Positions 26,201 to 36,700 of a stretch of 64,000 nt of DNA are shown here, one piece after another. Source of the DNA: Symbiodinium natans (taxonomy: Eukaryota > Sar > Dinophyceae > Suessiales > Symbiodiniaceae). Below the pieces are notes generated by a model that was given only the letters and a program-made list of their open reading frames with translations, ran no database searches and was not told the DNA's origin. The translations under genes and the position numbers were made by a program. Within the stretch, counting starts at the first letter, position 1. Each line of letters starts with the position of its first letter. The DNA is taken from contig CAJNDS010001024.1 of NCBI GenBank assembly GCA_905221605.1, positions 645,501-709,500 on the forward strand, written 5' to 3'.

Positions 26201-29200
26201 GCCACATAGCGCTTGCGCCACTGACACCCAAGTGGACGTCAAAACACTGCTGTGCAGACATGTGCAACAAAACCAAAAAGCCCCATACACCCCCAGACCC
26301 GAGACCTCAGACCTTGAATCCGTGAAATGCCCCTCAGGTTATCCCGGCTTGTCTGGCTTGGTGCCCACTTCGGCCTGCTGGCGGACGCCGTGATCCTGGC
26401 GCTGGGGCCTAATACACTGGAAGCTGAAGCCTCGAAGCCTCGAAGCCTCGAAGCCCTGAAGTTCATGGGCGTTGGGGGTGAGGTGAAGGAGAGAAGAGTT
26501 GATCTTGGAAGCTTGGTGGGGTTTCACTTGATTTTCTTGGGGCCAACAGCTCAGGGGCTTTCAGTTTAGTGTCAGGGTTCAGGTCGAGCAGTCTGGCTTG
26601 TCTACTGAGGCTGCCTTGCCTCCAAACCGAGGTCGGTGCTGAGCTCCTTGGATGCCTTCTCCATGCCGAGCCCCCTCTTTATGCGGGAGGACGGCGTGGA
26701 GGTGTAGAGTCCGGAGTGTAGGGTTCCCTGGGAGCCAAGCGCAAATGCGCAACTGTCCTCTTGAGCCTTCGGATTTCTATGGGCAGTATCTTTCTTTCAC
26801 GCGCCCTGTGATGCCCCCCTCCCCCTCCCGCCAACCTTAAACCCTCCCCCAACTTTTTCCGTGTAAGCCCACTGCACATCCCACAAGATTAACAAACGAG
26901 GAGCATGACTTTGTCGAGCGCCTCCGCTCAGCGACGTCTGCCAGGCCCGGCGCTCCTGGTTGGGCTTGACATATGATACATATGGGTGAAGGATCAGAGC
27001 ACCCTCGCTGAGATTTAGGCAGCTGAAGCAACGGAAATTTCAAAAGGCAAAACAAGAAACCGTAGATGCTCACAGCTGTAGGTTTTAGATCGCAGTGGCC
27101 CTGACCGATACCGTAGGCTTCCAACATTTCTAGCGCTCGAACCCCCCACACTTCAAATCTCTTAACATCTCTTCGATCTCCTAGCCCCAAAGCGGTCTGA
27201 GGTCCCATCTCCTCGAACCGCAAAACCCTAAGCCAACTGAACGCCCCCATCCCCGAGCCCTGCACACAAAAGTTCGTTCCACGAGAACCCTTGTTAGTCT
27301 TTCCCAAGACGCCAGGCTGCTGTTCGATGGCGGTGCCTGGGCCTCGTGTCCAGGGTGTCGCTTCCTTGGGTTTGGGGCTTAGGCTTCCGTCCGGCCTTTC
27401 AGCCCCACAACCCTTTAGGGGCCTCTGCAGGCTTCAGAGCAAGCTTCATGCCGCATCAGCCCTTTACTTGCACACTGTAGTGGTGCTAGTGGCTGAGTTC
27501 CACCAAGGGCCGGGTGGCTTAATGAACCTGCCAGGAGCTCTCTGAGCCTCTGATGCACCGGCAGCTGTTCTTAGAATGGCTGGCGGAGTTTCACAAGAAT
27601 CACTATGTGCCGGAGTCTTAGCGTCCACCTATCTACTCCTCCTTTCGTTACCCCGAACCCGCCGCTTCTGAGGTGGGGTGACAAAGACAAAATTCTGTGG
27701 GCCAGAAGAAAGCACGTGGCTTACGTCGGCTTACGACATGGCGCTGCTTTGCAGGGGCAGGCTTTCTTGAATGCGCGGCTTGGCAGGCATACCTCCAACT
27801 TCTCTTTTCACTACTCCCTGTCACGCGGCAGGTCCTGCACTCAGATGTGCAAGCACGGCTTTATGTAGAGTGTGTGCCCTTCTCGAAGCAAGCAAGTTTA
27901 CGCGTCTGCTCGAAGCCCACACGCCTCAGTGTCCCAAGGCTTGTCGTCCCAGCATGTTGCAGGATTTTTGCAAACCTTCTCCAACATGCCAATACAGCCC
28001 CACCAGACCTTAAAGGAACCATCATTGAGTCTTGGGAGAACACGGGCCCTGATGCCATGCCGAAGAGAAGGCGGTCCGATCCTGCGCAGAATCCTGGAGT
28101 GTTGCGCAGTTGAACAGTTTTGGGTTTGTACTATGCTGTCTCTCGATCATTGCTAGGCAGGTGGTTAACTAAAGCCCAGGGATGCAAGAGTTTTTGGCAG
28201 AAGAGACGCCGAGGAAGGAGCCAACAGCGCAGGGCTCCCGGGTGGAAATCGATTCCTTCCTCGGCTCCGCCCGACGACTCCGCGACTTCGTCGCAGCGGC
28301 CTTCGCTGAGGAGGGGCGGGCTTTCGATGAGACCAATCTGTCGGAGGAGCTCCGGTGTCTGCTGCTGAATGTGCGGCTTGTTGCGCGGATTGGAGCTCCT
28401 CGGATGCCCCAGCACCTCAAGGCGGTCCCTCAAAACGTTGGCACTTGCCGATTTTCGCCAGACGAGTTGCTGCCGATGGTGCAACATGCCTTGGGCATGC
28501 TTCCGAAGGTCAAGGGACAGATGGACTGCCTGAACTCCCCCGCTTCCATGGAGATCCTTAAGTCGGCCCCATGGCAGGCACTGCATGAGCTTCTGGGGGA
28601 CTGCCATTTCTTCAAGCTCTTTGGTCACGAGATCTACCTGCACGTGCCCCCAGGATCCCGCTGGCTGCAGCTGGTGGGGCGCCCTGGCTCGGGTGTTAGC
28701 TCAGTTAGCTCAGTTAGCTCCGTGCCAGTTCCGAAGATGTGGAAGCCAGCCTCCATTTTCGTGGAGCGCCGCATCTTCTACTCCTGCCGATTCGCTGCAC
28801 GTGCCGGTCTCCCGGTACGGAGTGTTCTGCGCCGGTTGCCCGCTGACCAGCCTGGGGCCGAGCGTCTCGTTGCTTGGATGCTGTCCTCCGACCTCTTCAC
28901 CACGGGCTTCGCCACGGCCCCTGCCTTGGACAGGGCTGCGGCCCCGCTGCCCAGCCGACGTGAGCGGCGTCGCCGTGGCCCACGTGGCTCGCGCAGCCCG
29001 TGCTGCAGCACGGCCGAGGCGGCCAAGGCGGCCAAGGCGAGGCTCCCAGCAGCCTCGCGCCACTTCACACGTCAAGTCTTCGACGCCCTGCTTGAGCCCG
29101 TGCTGGCATTGCTGGAGCGAACCTCCACAGTGAAGTTCCAGGCCATTCTCAGCACCTGCTGTCCGGCGAAGCATGCCATGATGGTCCTAAAGATCTTTGA

Positions 29201-32200
29201 GGCCAGCAATCCTCTACGGAAGCGGCCTCCTCCTCCTCCGGGTGTTCCATGTGAGCCGAAAAGAAAGCCGAACAGATTGACCGGCCTCAAGTGTTTGTGC
29301 AGCTGGGATGGTCTGAGCCAAGGCGAGGGTTACACCTGCACGGGTGGCAAGGCGGAGATCTACTTCATGAAGAACTTCCCCGCCGTTTCATGTGCTTTGC
29401 ACCCCAGAGCTGTGGCCGAGTTCCTCATCTCAAGTTTTTTGGAGCTGCTTGGGGGACGAAAAAGCGCCGAGGACCTCTTAGGCTCCAGAAACTGGAAACC
29501 CTTTTGCCACGTCCTGCGAAGCTTCGTCTACCTCCGGCGTGGGGAGGAGCTCTCCCTGCATACAGTGCTTCAGGGCCTTTCCGTTCAATCCTTCCAAGAG
29601 GCCGCCATGCTGCGAAGGCAACGAAGGCCAGGGCAGCTGGCCGACAAGGGGGCAATGGCCGAGGTCCTGGGCCGGGTGTGCTACTTCTTGCTGGCACATG
29701 TGGCAGTGCCCCTCCTTCGGGAGCACTTCTATGCCACAGAGGCGGAGCCTCAAGGCACGCGGACGGTCTTCTTCCGGAAGCACATTTGGCACTTCCTGAG
29801 GACCCGCGCGGATTGTGGCTTCCTGCACCTCTGCATGCGCGACCCACAGCGCCCCAGGCCGAAGAGCCCCACGCCCCCGCCGCTTGCCGATCAGCTTTTT
29901 TTGCGACGACGTCTGCAATAAATTTATTTGCCTGCTCTAGGCTAGCCTATCCTGTATAGGCCAGTATAGGCTGTTTGTCGTTTCATATGTAGCAACATGC
30001 CCAGATCTAGGTCAGCAAGTGCTTCCTCAAGCTTGTCGCGGAAGCCTTCCGGCAACTTGGAAGCATGAAGGTACATGGATCGCGCATCCAATGTTTTACC
30101 AGTAGCAGCAGCATCCGGCAGCAGCATCCAGCAGTAGCATCCAGCAGTAGCATCCAGCAGTGGGCCAAAAGCCCAGGCAACTGGCAGAAGCCGCCCACAG
30201 TCCGTTGGGTGCCCAAGAAGCGGGGCCTGCGCCCCATCGTTACCATGGCGACTCCCGGGCCAGCATTGAGAGTTTATGTGGTGCTCAAATGTTGGATATG
30301 CCTTTTTTGAGCCTTTGGGGTTCCGGTTTTAGGCCTTCGGGTCGTGGGAGCCTCAGTAGTCATTTCATGACATTCAGTGCATCTAGTCCCAGGAATGAGC
30401 TCCTGCGAGCGAAAGCAAAAGGTCTGCATCACTTGCAAAGTCCGGAAGCAGCGAGCTACGGATTCTGTCATAGGAAATTGAGGGTGTGTAGGGGGTCAAG
30501 ATTGATGTATTTCAGAATTTCTGTTAGTTGTCAAGTTCGCATGCATCATTGAGACCTGGTGCCAGTACCATCATCGCCGCCATCATGTTCGTTCACACGG
30601 CAGCGTTGTTTTTGCGTTTTTGCCGTCATCGTCATCTACAGTCGAGGGCGGGTCAACGGTGATATATCAGTTGTTGTTTTCAACAGTTTTTCAACAAAAT
30701 GTACATGCGGGGAGATGGTGGTGAGGCGGGAGTGCGTTGAGGGTGTGGGGGTGATGGCGGTGATGCAGGATTGTGTCACGGGTGCGGTGAGGCGGGATTG
30801 TGTTCACCGCCGCTTTGCCCATCACCCCACCAGCAGGCCAAGTGAGGTGCAATAGAGTGGTCAGCTGTGGAGCAGCCAAGGAAGTGGGCCACGCAGCAGG
30901 CAGCGTTGCCGCCCAAGACGCAGCGCCAAGTGTTGCCGGTCCTGGCACATCTGCGCGCCTTGCATCCCAACGTGCTGGGCCAGTCACTTCTCAGCCAGAA
31001 CGAGGTTCACGCAAGGCTGGTGGCAGCTTTTGAAGGGCTGAAGAGCTCCGTGCTCAGGAGTGGTCGGGACCTTGCAAAGGTGAAGCTTTTTGTGGCTGTG
31101 GCAGATCTGCGGAACTGCTACGACAGCATCCACCACGATCCTCTGCTTCGCCGGGTGTCAGACTTGCCCTTGTCACCGCGCTACCGGGTCACAAAGGTCT
31201 TGGCAAAGCGGGCGATGGGAATGGGTGGCCCAGGTCGCGCCAAGCGCTTGCTGGACGTCGCGCTGCGTGCAGAGGAGTCCCTATACCAGTTGGTGCTCTC
31301 GGAGCGCTGCCCTGCGGCCCTGCGGAAGGAGCCGCTTGTCATCCAGCCCTCGAGCACGGAGACTCTGCGCCTCTCGGACGTGATGGCAACGCTTAAAAAC
31401 GCCGTGCAAGGATGTGCAGCGACGCTGGCCACACAGCGTGAACGCACACAGTTCCTGGTGAGGGGCATACCTCAGGGAGGTCGCTTCTCACCCTTCCTGT
31501 GTGCCCTTCACATGGGCGCTGGTGATGCGCACCTGCCGCCGGAGCTCCGCCGGGACCTTGGAGACGAAGCCTTCTTCTTTCGCCTGGTGGATGACTTCCT
31601 CTACGTGTGTGCGGGCACGGAGGAGCCTTGTTGCAGGTTCCTGACGAGCCTGGCCTCTAAGGACAACGCTTTTGGGGGTGAGCTGAACCTGCGGAAGTGC
31701 CGGGCCAACTTCCCACTCCGCTTCTCCGCCGAGCCGGAGCCGCACTTCGAGCCACGGGCCAAGAGGCGGCGGCTCGGCCCAAGAAGCGAAAGCGGCCCAA
31801 GCGGCCCAAGCGGCGAGGTGCCCTGGGCCGGCCTCTCACTGCAAAGTGAAGGGGGCCTGCTGAATATCGGGCCATCGAAGCCGGTGCTTCACGTTCGGGA
31901 TACATTGGCCGTTGCCCGCTCGCGTCGTGCGAACTCCGGCCCCACCTGGCAGGGCGTCATCAGGTCCAAGCTGATGGTCTTCATGGACCTGAAGCTACAG
32001 CCGCTGCTCGTCGACCCTCGACTGAACTCTGACGCTTGCGTCCTGGCGAGCGTGGCCAGCGTGTGTAGGCTGTGTGTACAACGATTCGTGTGGCTCCTGC
32101 TGCGGCGGAGCACTCACTTGGGCAATGTGCAGCCATCCTTCGTCACGAAGCAGATGCTGCGACTTGCCTGGAGGGCTGCTCGACGATCCACAGCGATGCG

Positions 32201-33782
32201 TGCAAGCACCTTGACAAACTAAGGGGATGGCTTCATAGCAAGGTAAAGATTGTCAACTGCCCGCGGTTTGGGCCATGGCCACGTCAGCTGAGGTGTGGCA
32301 GGGCCTGGACACTCCGAGCTGGACCTGCAGGCGACCTGCCTCCGCGCCTTCCGCCTGGCGCTAAGGCCCCGGCGCCGCCTCGGGCTCTTTGCCGAGGCTT
32401 TCCGGGCCTTGCAACGCGCCCGAAAGTCCCGAAAGGCGTTGGAGCCCAGGAGCCGCGAGGGAAGGAGAAAAAGAGGCGCGGAGGCGAACTCTGACGAACA
32501 CTGCTCTGTACCCCCGTAGAAGCCCTAAACCCAATGCACAGGATGGACCACATGGTCGCACACGTTGTGGACTTGTCGTGGGGGGCCCCAGCTGGGCTCG
32601 AGGTCCTTTAGGGTGCTTCTTCGAGTGCTAGGACGCTTTGGGGCTTTAGGGTTCAGTTTGGGCTTTGGCTGGGGAATGCTAGGGTTTAAGCAAGGTCAGG
32701 CGATAGGATTAAAATGTCAGGGTCTGGGACCAAGCTTTGGGTCTCACCCTGCGTTACACAGGGCTCGGGGCAAGAGAAAGGGCACCGTTAGGTGCTTTAC
32801 CCTTTCGTCCCCCCTGTCTCAGAGCCCTTGAAGAAAACCACGCAACTCTTTAATGACCTAACCCCGTAAACAGTCCGTTGTAAACCCTGCAAACCTGCAA
32901 CCATCTTCAACTTTACTCAGGCTCCTGAACCCCTTCAACCATCTTCAACCTTTCTCAGGCTCCGGGCACACCGAGCCACAGACCCAAAATCCCGAGCCGA
33001 GCAGTCCCTGAGCGAGTGGCGGCCGGCTCGCTTCCCCCTTGCGTGTGCAGATCGTGGGTCGCGGGGAATGTGTTTTTGACCTCGGTTCACATCCCTCCGT
33101 GCCACTGCGAATCCTTGAACCGTGCCCTGCCAGGCTGCTGCGGGGCCTCGGCTACGTCATCAACAAGAAGGGGGACCTGGCTGGCATCGACTGGAAGGCG
33201 AGGAGGGTGCTGTAGGTCTAAAGATGGCTGGTTTCATGCCATAGGCCCTTTGAATACTTCTTGCGAGGCTCACGGATCCCAATGTGACGTGCGTTCTCCA
33301 AATTTCCCGGGGCTCCTGCCGTTTCCCATGACCTGGGCTCAGGATTGGAGGGCCTTCCGACATGAGGAGGTGCGCGCGTGCGGGGGCTGACTGGTCCGGT
33401 ATGTTATGTCAAGTGGGGCACACGAGGGCAAAGGCGTCGCCATGGGGGCCAGAGGGACGACATGGGGGATCATAGGGGGAGACCGCGCCGTTTCTTGCGG
33501 TCCATGTCCATGTCATGCCAAGGCCTTCGAAACCGACCCAAGGTTTCTGAAGGCAGGGACGCTGAAACCTGCTCGGGACAAAGGCTGCTGCACACTCCTT
33601 GCTAAATCTTGCTAACTTTCTGCGGGTTCTGAGAGCCGTTTCTGCTTCCGATCATGCCCAGTAAGCTGAGCTTCCGGCAGGCTCTTCTGGCCGCATCGTT
33701 TTCCGACAACCTGTTCATAGGCCTTGGGGTGTCCTTCTGCTGGGGGGCGGGCCGGGCGGGCATCACCCGCTTCCCCGATTAT
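12749..33782 (+). CDS. DExH-box (DEVH) ATP-dependent RNA helicase, host gene with at least 25 exons
   Basis: An RNA helicase of the DHX class. Exons and motifs in order: LPIQEKRDE (12749-12787); GETGSGKSTQ Walker A (12864-12938); VPQMILEE (13246-13269); FARIAV (13406-13440); TQPRRVAALNLAHRVASELG, motif Ia (13603-13661); DSVGYRIGG (13917); DFCTVGYTLQLFLNAPE (14135-14204); DEVHERSV, motif II (from 14296); RLIIM|SAT, motif III (exon to 14537, then 14627-14691); CYPVKEHYLDE (14803); LVFLPGIAEI (16791-16847); PLHSMVPREEQ (17130-17204); EEPDPDITH (18140-18178); VVLATDIAESSITLPH, motif V (18264-18311); VVAVIDLGLHRR (22891); GMDHDPAKGIASLATKW (to 23291); ISKAAATQRSG and RAGRTQPGICLRLYP, motif VI (23570-23602, 23896); HA2 pieces ITALGRLCLQLPLDL (about 26095) and LVWLGAHFGLLADAV (about 26350); FLEWLAEFHKNHY (27534-27608); LLRGLGYVINKKGDL (33134-33199); KLSFRQALLAASFSDNLFIG (33662-33782). 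Joins are phase-consistent, mostly GC or GA donors. The start and C-terminal end are unresolved. Confidence 0.85.
15108..15986 (+). CDS. sulfotransferase-like protein with signal peptide, intronless, inside a helicase intron
   Basis: A complete 292-codon frame from ATG to TGA. Residues 1-25 (MARCWLGTLLLFLAVAVLAR) form a signal peptide or membrane anchor. Residues about 44-58 (IILWAVMRSGSSALSRAF) fit the PAPS-binding P-loop of sulfotransferases (RSGSS), and FLIRHPAPTMTSML (about 144-157) fits the 3'-phosphate-binding strand and loop. Then come a C-terminal DHDDLVEHPEAVLRKL helix and FKVGKRDRV. Such enzymes move sulfate from PAPS to sugars or proteins, usually in the Golgi. NWT and NTS/NAT sequons suit a secretory protein. 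It lies between helicase exons ending near 14845 and starting near 16270. The lack of introns among intron-rich neighbours suggests insertion of a processed copy. The substrate is unknown. Confidence 0.75.
   Translation: MARCWLGTLLLFLAVAVLARAVGASKTAESDDSEKCEQPNATRIILWAVMRSGSSALSRAFAQRSDTWVLFEPFTKVHYLGPEREHPRHMDLAPDPKFSYRNVWDELLAPPGGKAVSFAKDFASILPRRWWHSTEMARVRHSFLIRHPAPTMTSMLRACGVDDRDRTGYSYFNETEVGFDDLLALYEYVTKQLHQEPPVIDHDDLVEHPEAVLRKLLSSLNLEFDDRMLNWTRPLPPHPEIWRGFFDNSNTSSGFKVGKRDRVSAEAPPEIADAIARAMPAYDFLWSRRLQI
17248..17286. repeat. CT dinucleotide microsatellite
   Basis: About 19 CT units in a helicase intron. Confidence 0.95.
18322..18376. repeat. 12-bp minisatellite just inside the motif V intron
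   Basis: About four to five copies of a unit like GAGAGGCCCACG, starting about ten bases after the GC donor at 18312. Confidence 0.8.
18922..22392 (+). CDS. rsmH: RsmH (MraW/METTL15)-type rRNA cytosine-N4 methyltransferase, about ten exons, nested in the helicase
   Basis: SAM-dependent enzyme that methylates a small-subunit rRNA cytosine. In eukaryotes it acts in mitochondria or plastids. Exons: about 18922-19160 (DPSDEYSREWEDDLWEVEE, no clear ATG); 19329-19636, with HRPLFLMSVLQLF, SAM motif DCTFGRGGHSRALL and ALDVDRQAI; 19955-20030 (QGILFNGGFTTDSKLD); 20209-20260 (GPLDLRYD); 20673-about 20758 (SEWLSTVGFEELSKLL); about 20982-21075 (ICDRIAWELLAEHRR); 21592-21675 (SILAGLRRIINNENE); 21821-21903 (ELDAALRAAFDSLVMGG); 22072-22172 (VVNKVLSEYDQPPKG); 22289-22392 (RNIRLTSRE, stop TGA). 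Order and spacing match the bacterial enzyme to its C-terminus. NGG replaces the usual DLG after the ILF strand. Donors are mainly GC or GA. The whole gene sits in the 4.6 kb intron between helicase motif V and VVAVIDLG. Confidence 0.85.
20762..20852. repeat. 11-12 bp minisatellite directly after an rsmH exon
   Basis: About seven diverged copies of CTTACCTTGGGC-like units begin right at the splice donor of the SEWL exon. Each copy contains CTTACC, the reverse complement of GGTAAG. Confidence 0.75.
22400..22885. other. remainder of the helicase intron after rsmH
   Basis: One exon-like stretch reads RQDNPDATNAVCMMVLEKRK (about 22566-22630). I could not place it in rsmH or the helicase. Otherwise nothing assignable. 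Confidence 0.3.
25387..25409. repeat. uninterrupted run of 23 C
   Basis: Homopolymer in a helicase intron between the motif VI exon and the HA2 exons. Confidence 0.95.
28182..32519 (+). CDS. TERT: telomerase reverse transcriptase, four or five exons, nested in the helicase
   Basis: Catalytic subunit that extends telomeres from an RNA template. Exon 1 (28182 to about 29830) holds a TEN-like part (SAPWQALHELLGD, HVPPGSRWLQLVG), CP motif IFYSCRFAARAGLP, QFP motif ending ILSTCCP, and T motif FYATE...FFRKHIWHFL. A possible 57-base exon lies at 30011-30067 (AG|GTC, AAG|GTACAT). The next exon (about 30188-30247) has RT motif 2, RWVPKKRGLRPIVTM, with a GC donor. Exon 30876-32199 has motif A (VAVADLRNCYDSI), B' (RGIPQGGRFSPFLC), C (RLVDDFLYV), D region and LLNIGPSKP. 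The last exon, 32302-32519, gives a thumb helix like the family C-terminus (LDLQATCLRAFRLALRPRRR), then a basic tail and TAG. The catalytic Asp of motif A and the Asp pair of motif C are present. Total is near 1,100 residues, typical for TERT. ATG 28182 is the first plausible start. Confidence 0.93.
32520..33130. other. rest of the helicase intron after TERT
   Basis: Contains degraded CCCTAAA-like words and no recognisable exon. Confidence 0.4.
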
Positions 33783-36700
33783 GTGAGGGCATCAACGCGA
33801 GCGTGTGGTCGAAGGGCTGTCGGTCTCCAGAGGTGGCTACGGCAGCGTGCCGGCTCAGGTGGAAGCGGGTGCCGGCAAGCACCTGGGCTGCCAAGAGCCA
33901 TTCCAAGCCCATAGGGCCATAGCGGTTGGGGGTGTCCTGGAAGACAACTGGATTGAGAAACCCACGAGGTTCAAGGTTTGGGCGCATCCGTGACCTTTGC
34001 CACACCTACCTCAATCCCCATGCTCCAAGAGCACCCCCAAAGCGCCAAGTTAGCAAAAAGAAGTTGCAGGAAACACTTAGCAGTAGTTTTCCACGTAGCT
34101 GGAAGAATCCAGCTTCCCAAGCCAACACACGCTGACCCTCGATCCGAGGGCCGCCAAGAAGGCAAAGCTTGATCTGGAGGCCAATTTGATGTTGGGCTCG
34201 TTGTGGGTGCAGTGGGCGCTTTGAATGGCCAGGGCATCTAAAGGTGGTAGATAAGGGCTTTGGGATGAGTATTTAGAGCGCTTTGCTACCGCCCCCTGCT
34301 TTTCTCACAGGTTTGGGGTGTGTAGAGTTTAGGGTTTGACATGCTCCAAGACCGGACGTGAAGTGCCCTCGAATAGTCCAGATTTTCGGGTTGCTTCAGT
34401 CTTTATGGGGTTAATGATATTATGTGGTTCCGGGAAACATGGGAAATGATGGCAGCGCTAACTCGGTGGGCACATCCTTGCTACTCAGGCCAAGACTAGG
34501 AAGACACACGATGTGTACAGTCGACGAACTTAAAACAAACCCCTTACAGGTTCTGGGGTTTGCTGGTAGAGGATCTGGGGCTGAGGTCATGTTGGGCAGT
34601 GTGCCTGTGTCGTACTAGTGTGGCCTCTTTTCGCCGGCGCACCAACTCAGCCCAGAGTGTGTGACAGCATGACACAATGGGCTGGCGTGTCTGTGGGGAG
34701 TCTCACAGCTAGCAATCCTGTGAGGGAAACCGCAAACGGCACGCATGGTCTTGAAAGGGAGGCCGAGGGCCTCGCATCTTCAGCTTGCTTTGTGAGTTAG
34801 TTTGGCTGTTTCAGGAGTTGTGGGGGCTTTGGGGAACACAGGGTCTTCTGTTGGTTTTGCAGGTGGGCAGTTGCAGAAAGCTCTTGGAGCAACTTGAACG
34901 CCCTCAACTTCACGCCACAAACCCTTCAAACCTCGAACCTTGCAGGCACTGCAGAAGGAGATGGAGAAGAACGAGTGTCCTCCCCGTGAGCTTGCGCCTT
35001 TGCCGTCTTCTGTACGAGAGACAGCCCCGAAGCCCCACTATCCGGGTTAAAGGGGTCAGGGTATGGTGTTTCCGTCAGGTGATCGGCCTTCCTGGAACTT
35101 TGTGTGAGCCTGTTTGATTTGCCAGGTCACATTCTTCGAGGCAATGCTAAGGAGATATCAGCAGCCTGAAGTGGCTCACTGTTTTCGCTTAAGCAGCCGC
35201 AAGCACGGCCGTAAATGTTGTTAGTGGCTTGTGACAAACACTTGATGTTCAGGATCTAGGCGGGATGTAGGGCAATCATGGGCAGCCGAGATCGCAGCTC
35301 AGATGAGACCGGGTCGAATGCTAAGGCTGCTAAGGGCAATCCCTATGTAAACCCTGAGGTCCTTCCGGCTCTTTCCTGTTGTTAGAAACCCCAAAAACCC
35401 TGCGTGCCAGCTTTAAAGGGAGCTTGCGATCCTCTCTAAAGTTTAAGGAGGGATGCCTTGTCAGCTTGCCGAGGTCATTGATCATCAACAATGGCCACAC
35501 AGAGGATGATCCTTCAGGGGCTTAGGGCTCAGGGTTTCGGGTGCATGGAGTCTCGGATCGCAAGTTCTCCGAAGACCTTGGGTTGCTGGTGCATCTCGCG
35601 TGGGTGCGAAAGCTGACGTCCTGAACCCTTGCTTTCAAACATTTTCAAGCCAATCCCCGAGCAGTGATTCATAGGTCACGGCCCTAGTTGAAAACGCCTG
35701 CGCCTCGAAGCCTCGGAGCTCTCCCCCCAAAAAGCCGGCGGGTTGCAGGACCCCGACGGCTACGTGGAGTTCGTGTGCGGGACACGCCCAAAAGCGGCCA
35801 TTTCCCTGGAGCAGCCCAAAGAGGCAAGTGCTTTCTCGGCTTTCTCGGCCCCGGGGTATTAGCGACGATGGTTGCAGGTGCAGTCCTCGGGATGCCAGAT
35901 TCTGTCTGTTAGAGCTCAAGACGCCGGTGGGAAACTTGCGGCAAACGTGCGGCAGCTGGAAACCCTGAGTTCTGTGCGGCCCAGCCCAAGTTCGCAGGCT
36001 ACCCTCGTGCACATGGACGGCTTCAAGTCGGAGGCAAGCAGGCCAGGCAAGACCCGCAGCAGCTCATAAAGATCCTAGGCCCTATAAAACTGCGTGAGCC
36101 ATCCCAGTCCACGCAGTCCTTGGCTGTGAAGAGGTGGGCTGGCCTTGACTCTCGCGCCGAAGCGCCTCTGCTGGTGAGGTCCCAAGGTCCCAAGGTCCCG
36201 GCGGTGCGTTGATGGTGTTGATTTCTCAAGCTCCAGCAATTTCCAGCAGCTCTTCGCGAGCTTGTTTTTTTGTTGAGGTGAGCCAATCACGCTTGCCGGC
36301 AGAGTTTAACCTGCTGAGCCAGTTTGAGAAGCACATGCAGGACAGCGGCACGTCTTGAAGCAGACCGCAGTATCCAACACAGGGCCAACTGCTCCAGGAG
36401 CTGCAAAGAGCGCGCATAACATCCGGCTGGACGTACAAGCCAGCCGATGCCTTAAAGCTGGGATCCGTTGACGTTCACACAGGAGAATCCAACAGAAGCC
36501 ATCCCGGAACCTAGGTCGCCGTACTGCATCCGTGCGACCCTCGAGGAAGCATCGCATCCAAAGCATGGAGTGCCAATCAGGACGGTCTTGAAGGTGTTCA
36601 CCCACACGCGGTGTAACATGCAGCATGCTTGTGGAACTTTAGCACTACGCTCTGAGCCAAAGCCCAGTGGGCTCGAAACCCCCCTCCCCCAGCCGAAGAT

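Noticed and set aside
23570-27608. A second, separate helicase gene downstream of rsmH
   Set aside because: Motif VI and HA2 pieces continue the upstream motif order without duplication, and the 18311|22891 join is in frame, so one gene is simpler.
28053-28112. MPKRRRSD start as the true TERT N-terminus
   Set aside because: It looks like a nuclear localisation signal but stops after 19 codons, and no convincing splice to the main exon was found.
28131-29174. Minus-strand frames opposite TERT exon 1
   Set aside because: Shadows of the GC-rich coding strand; the + strand carries all TERT motifs.
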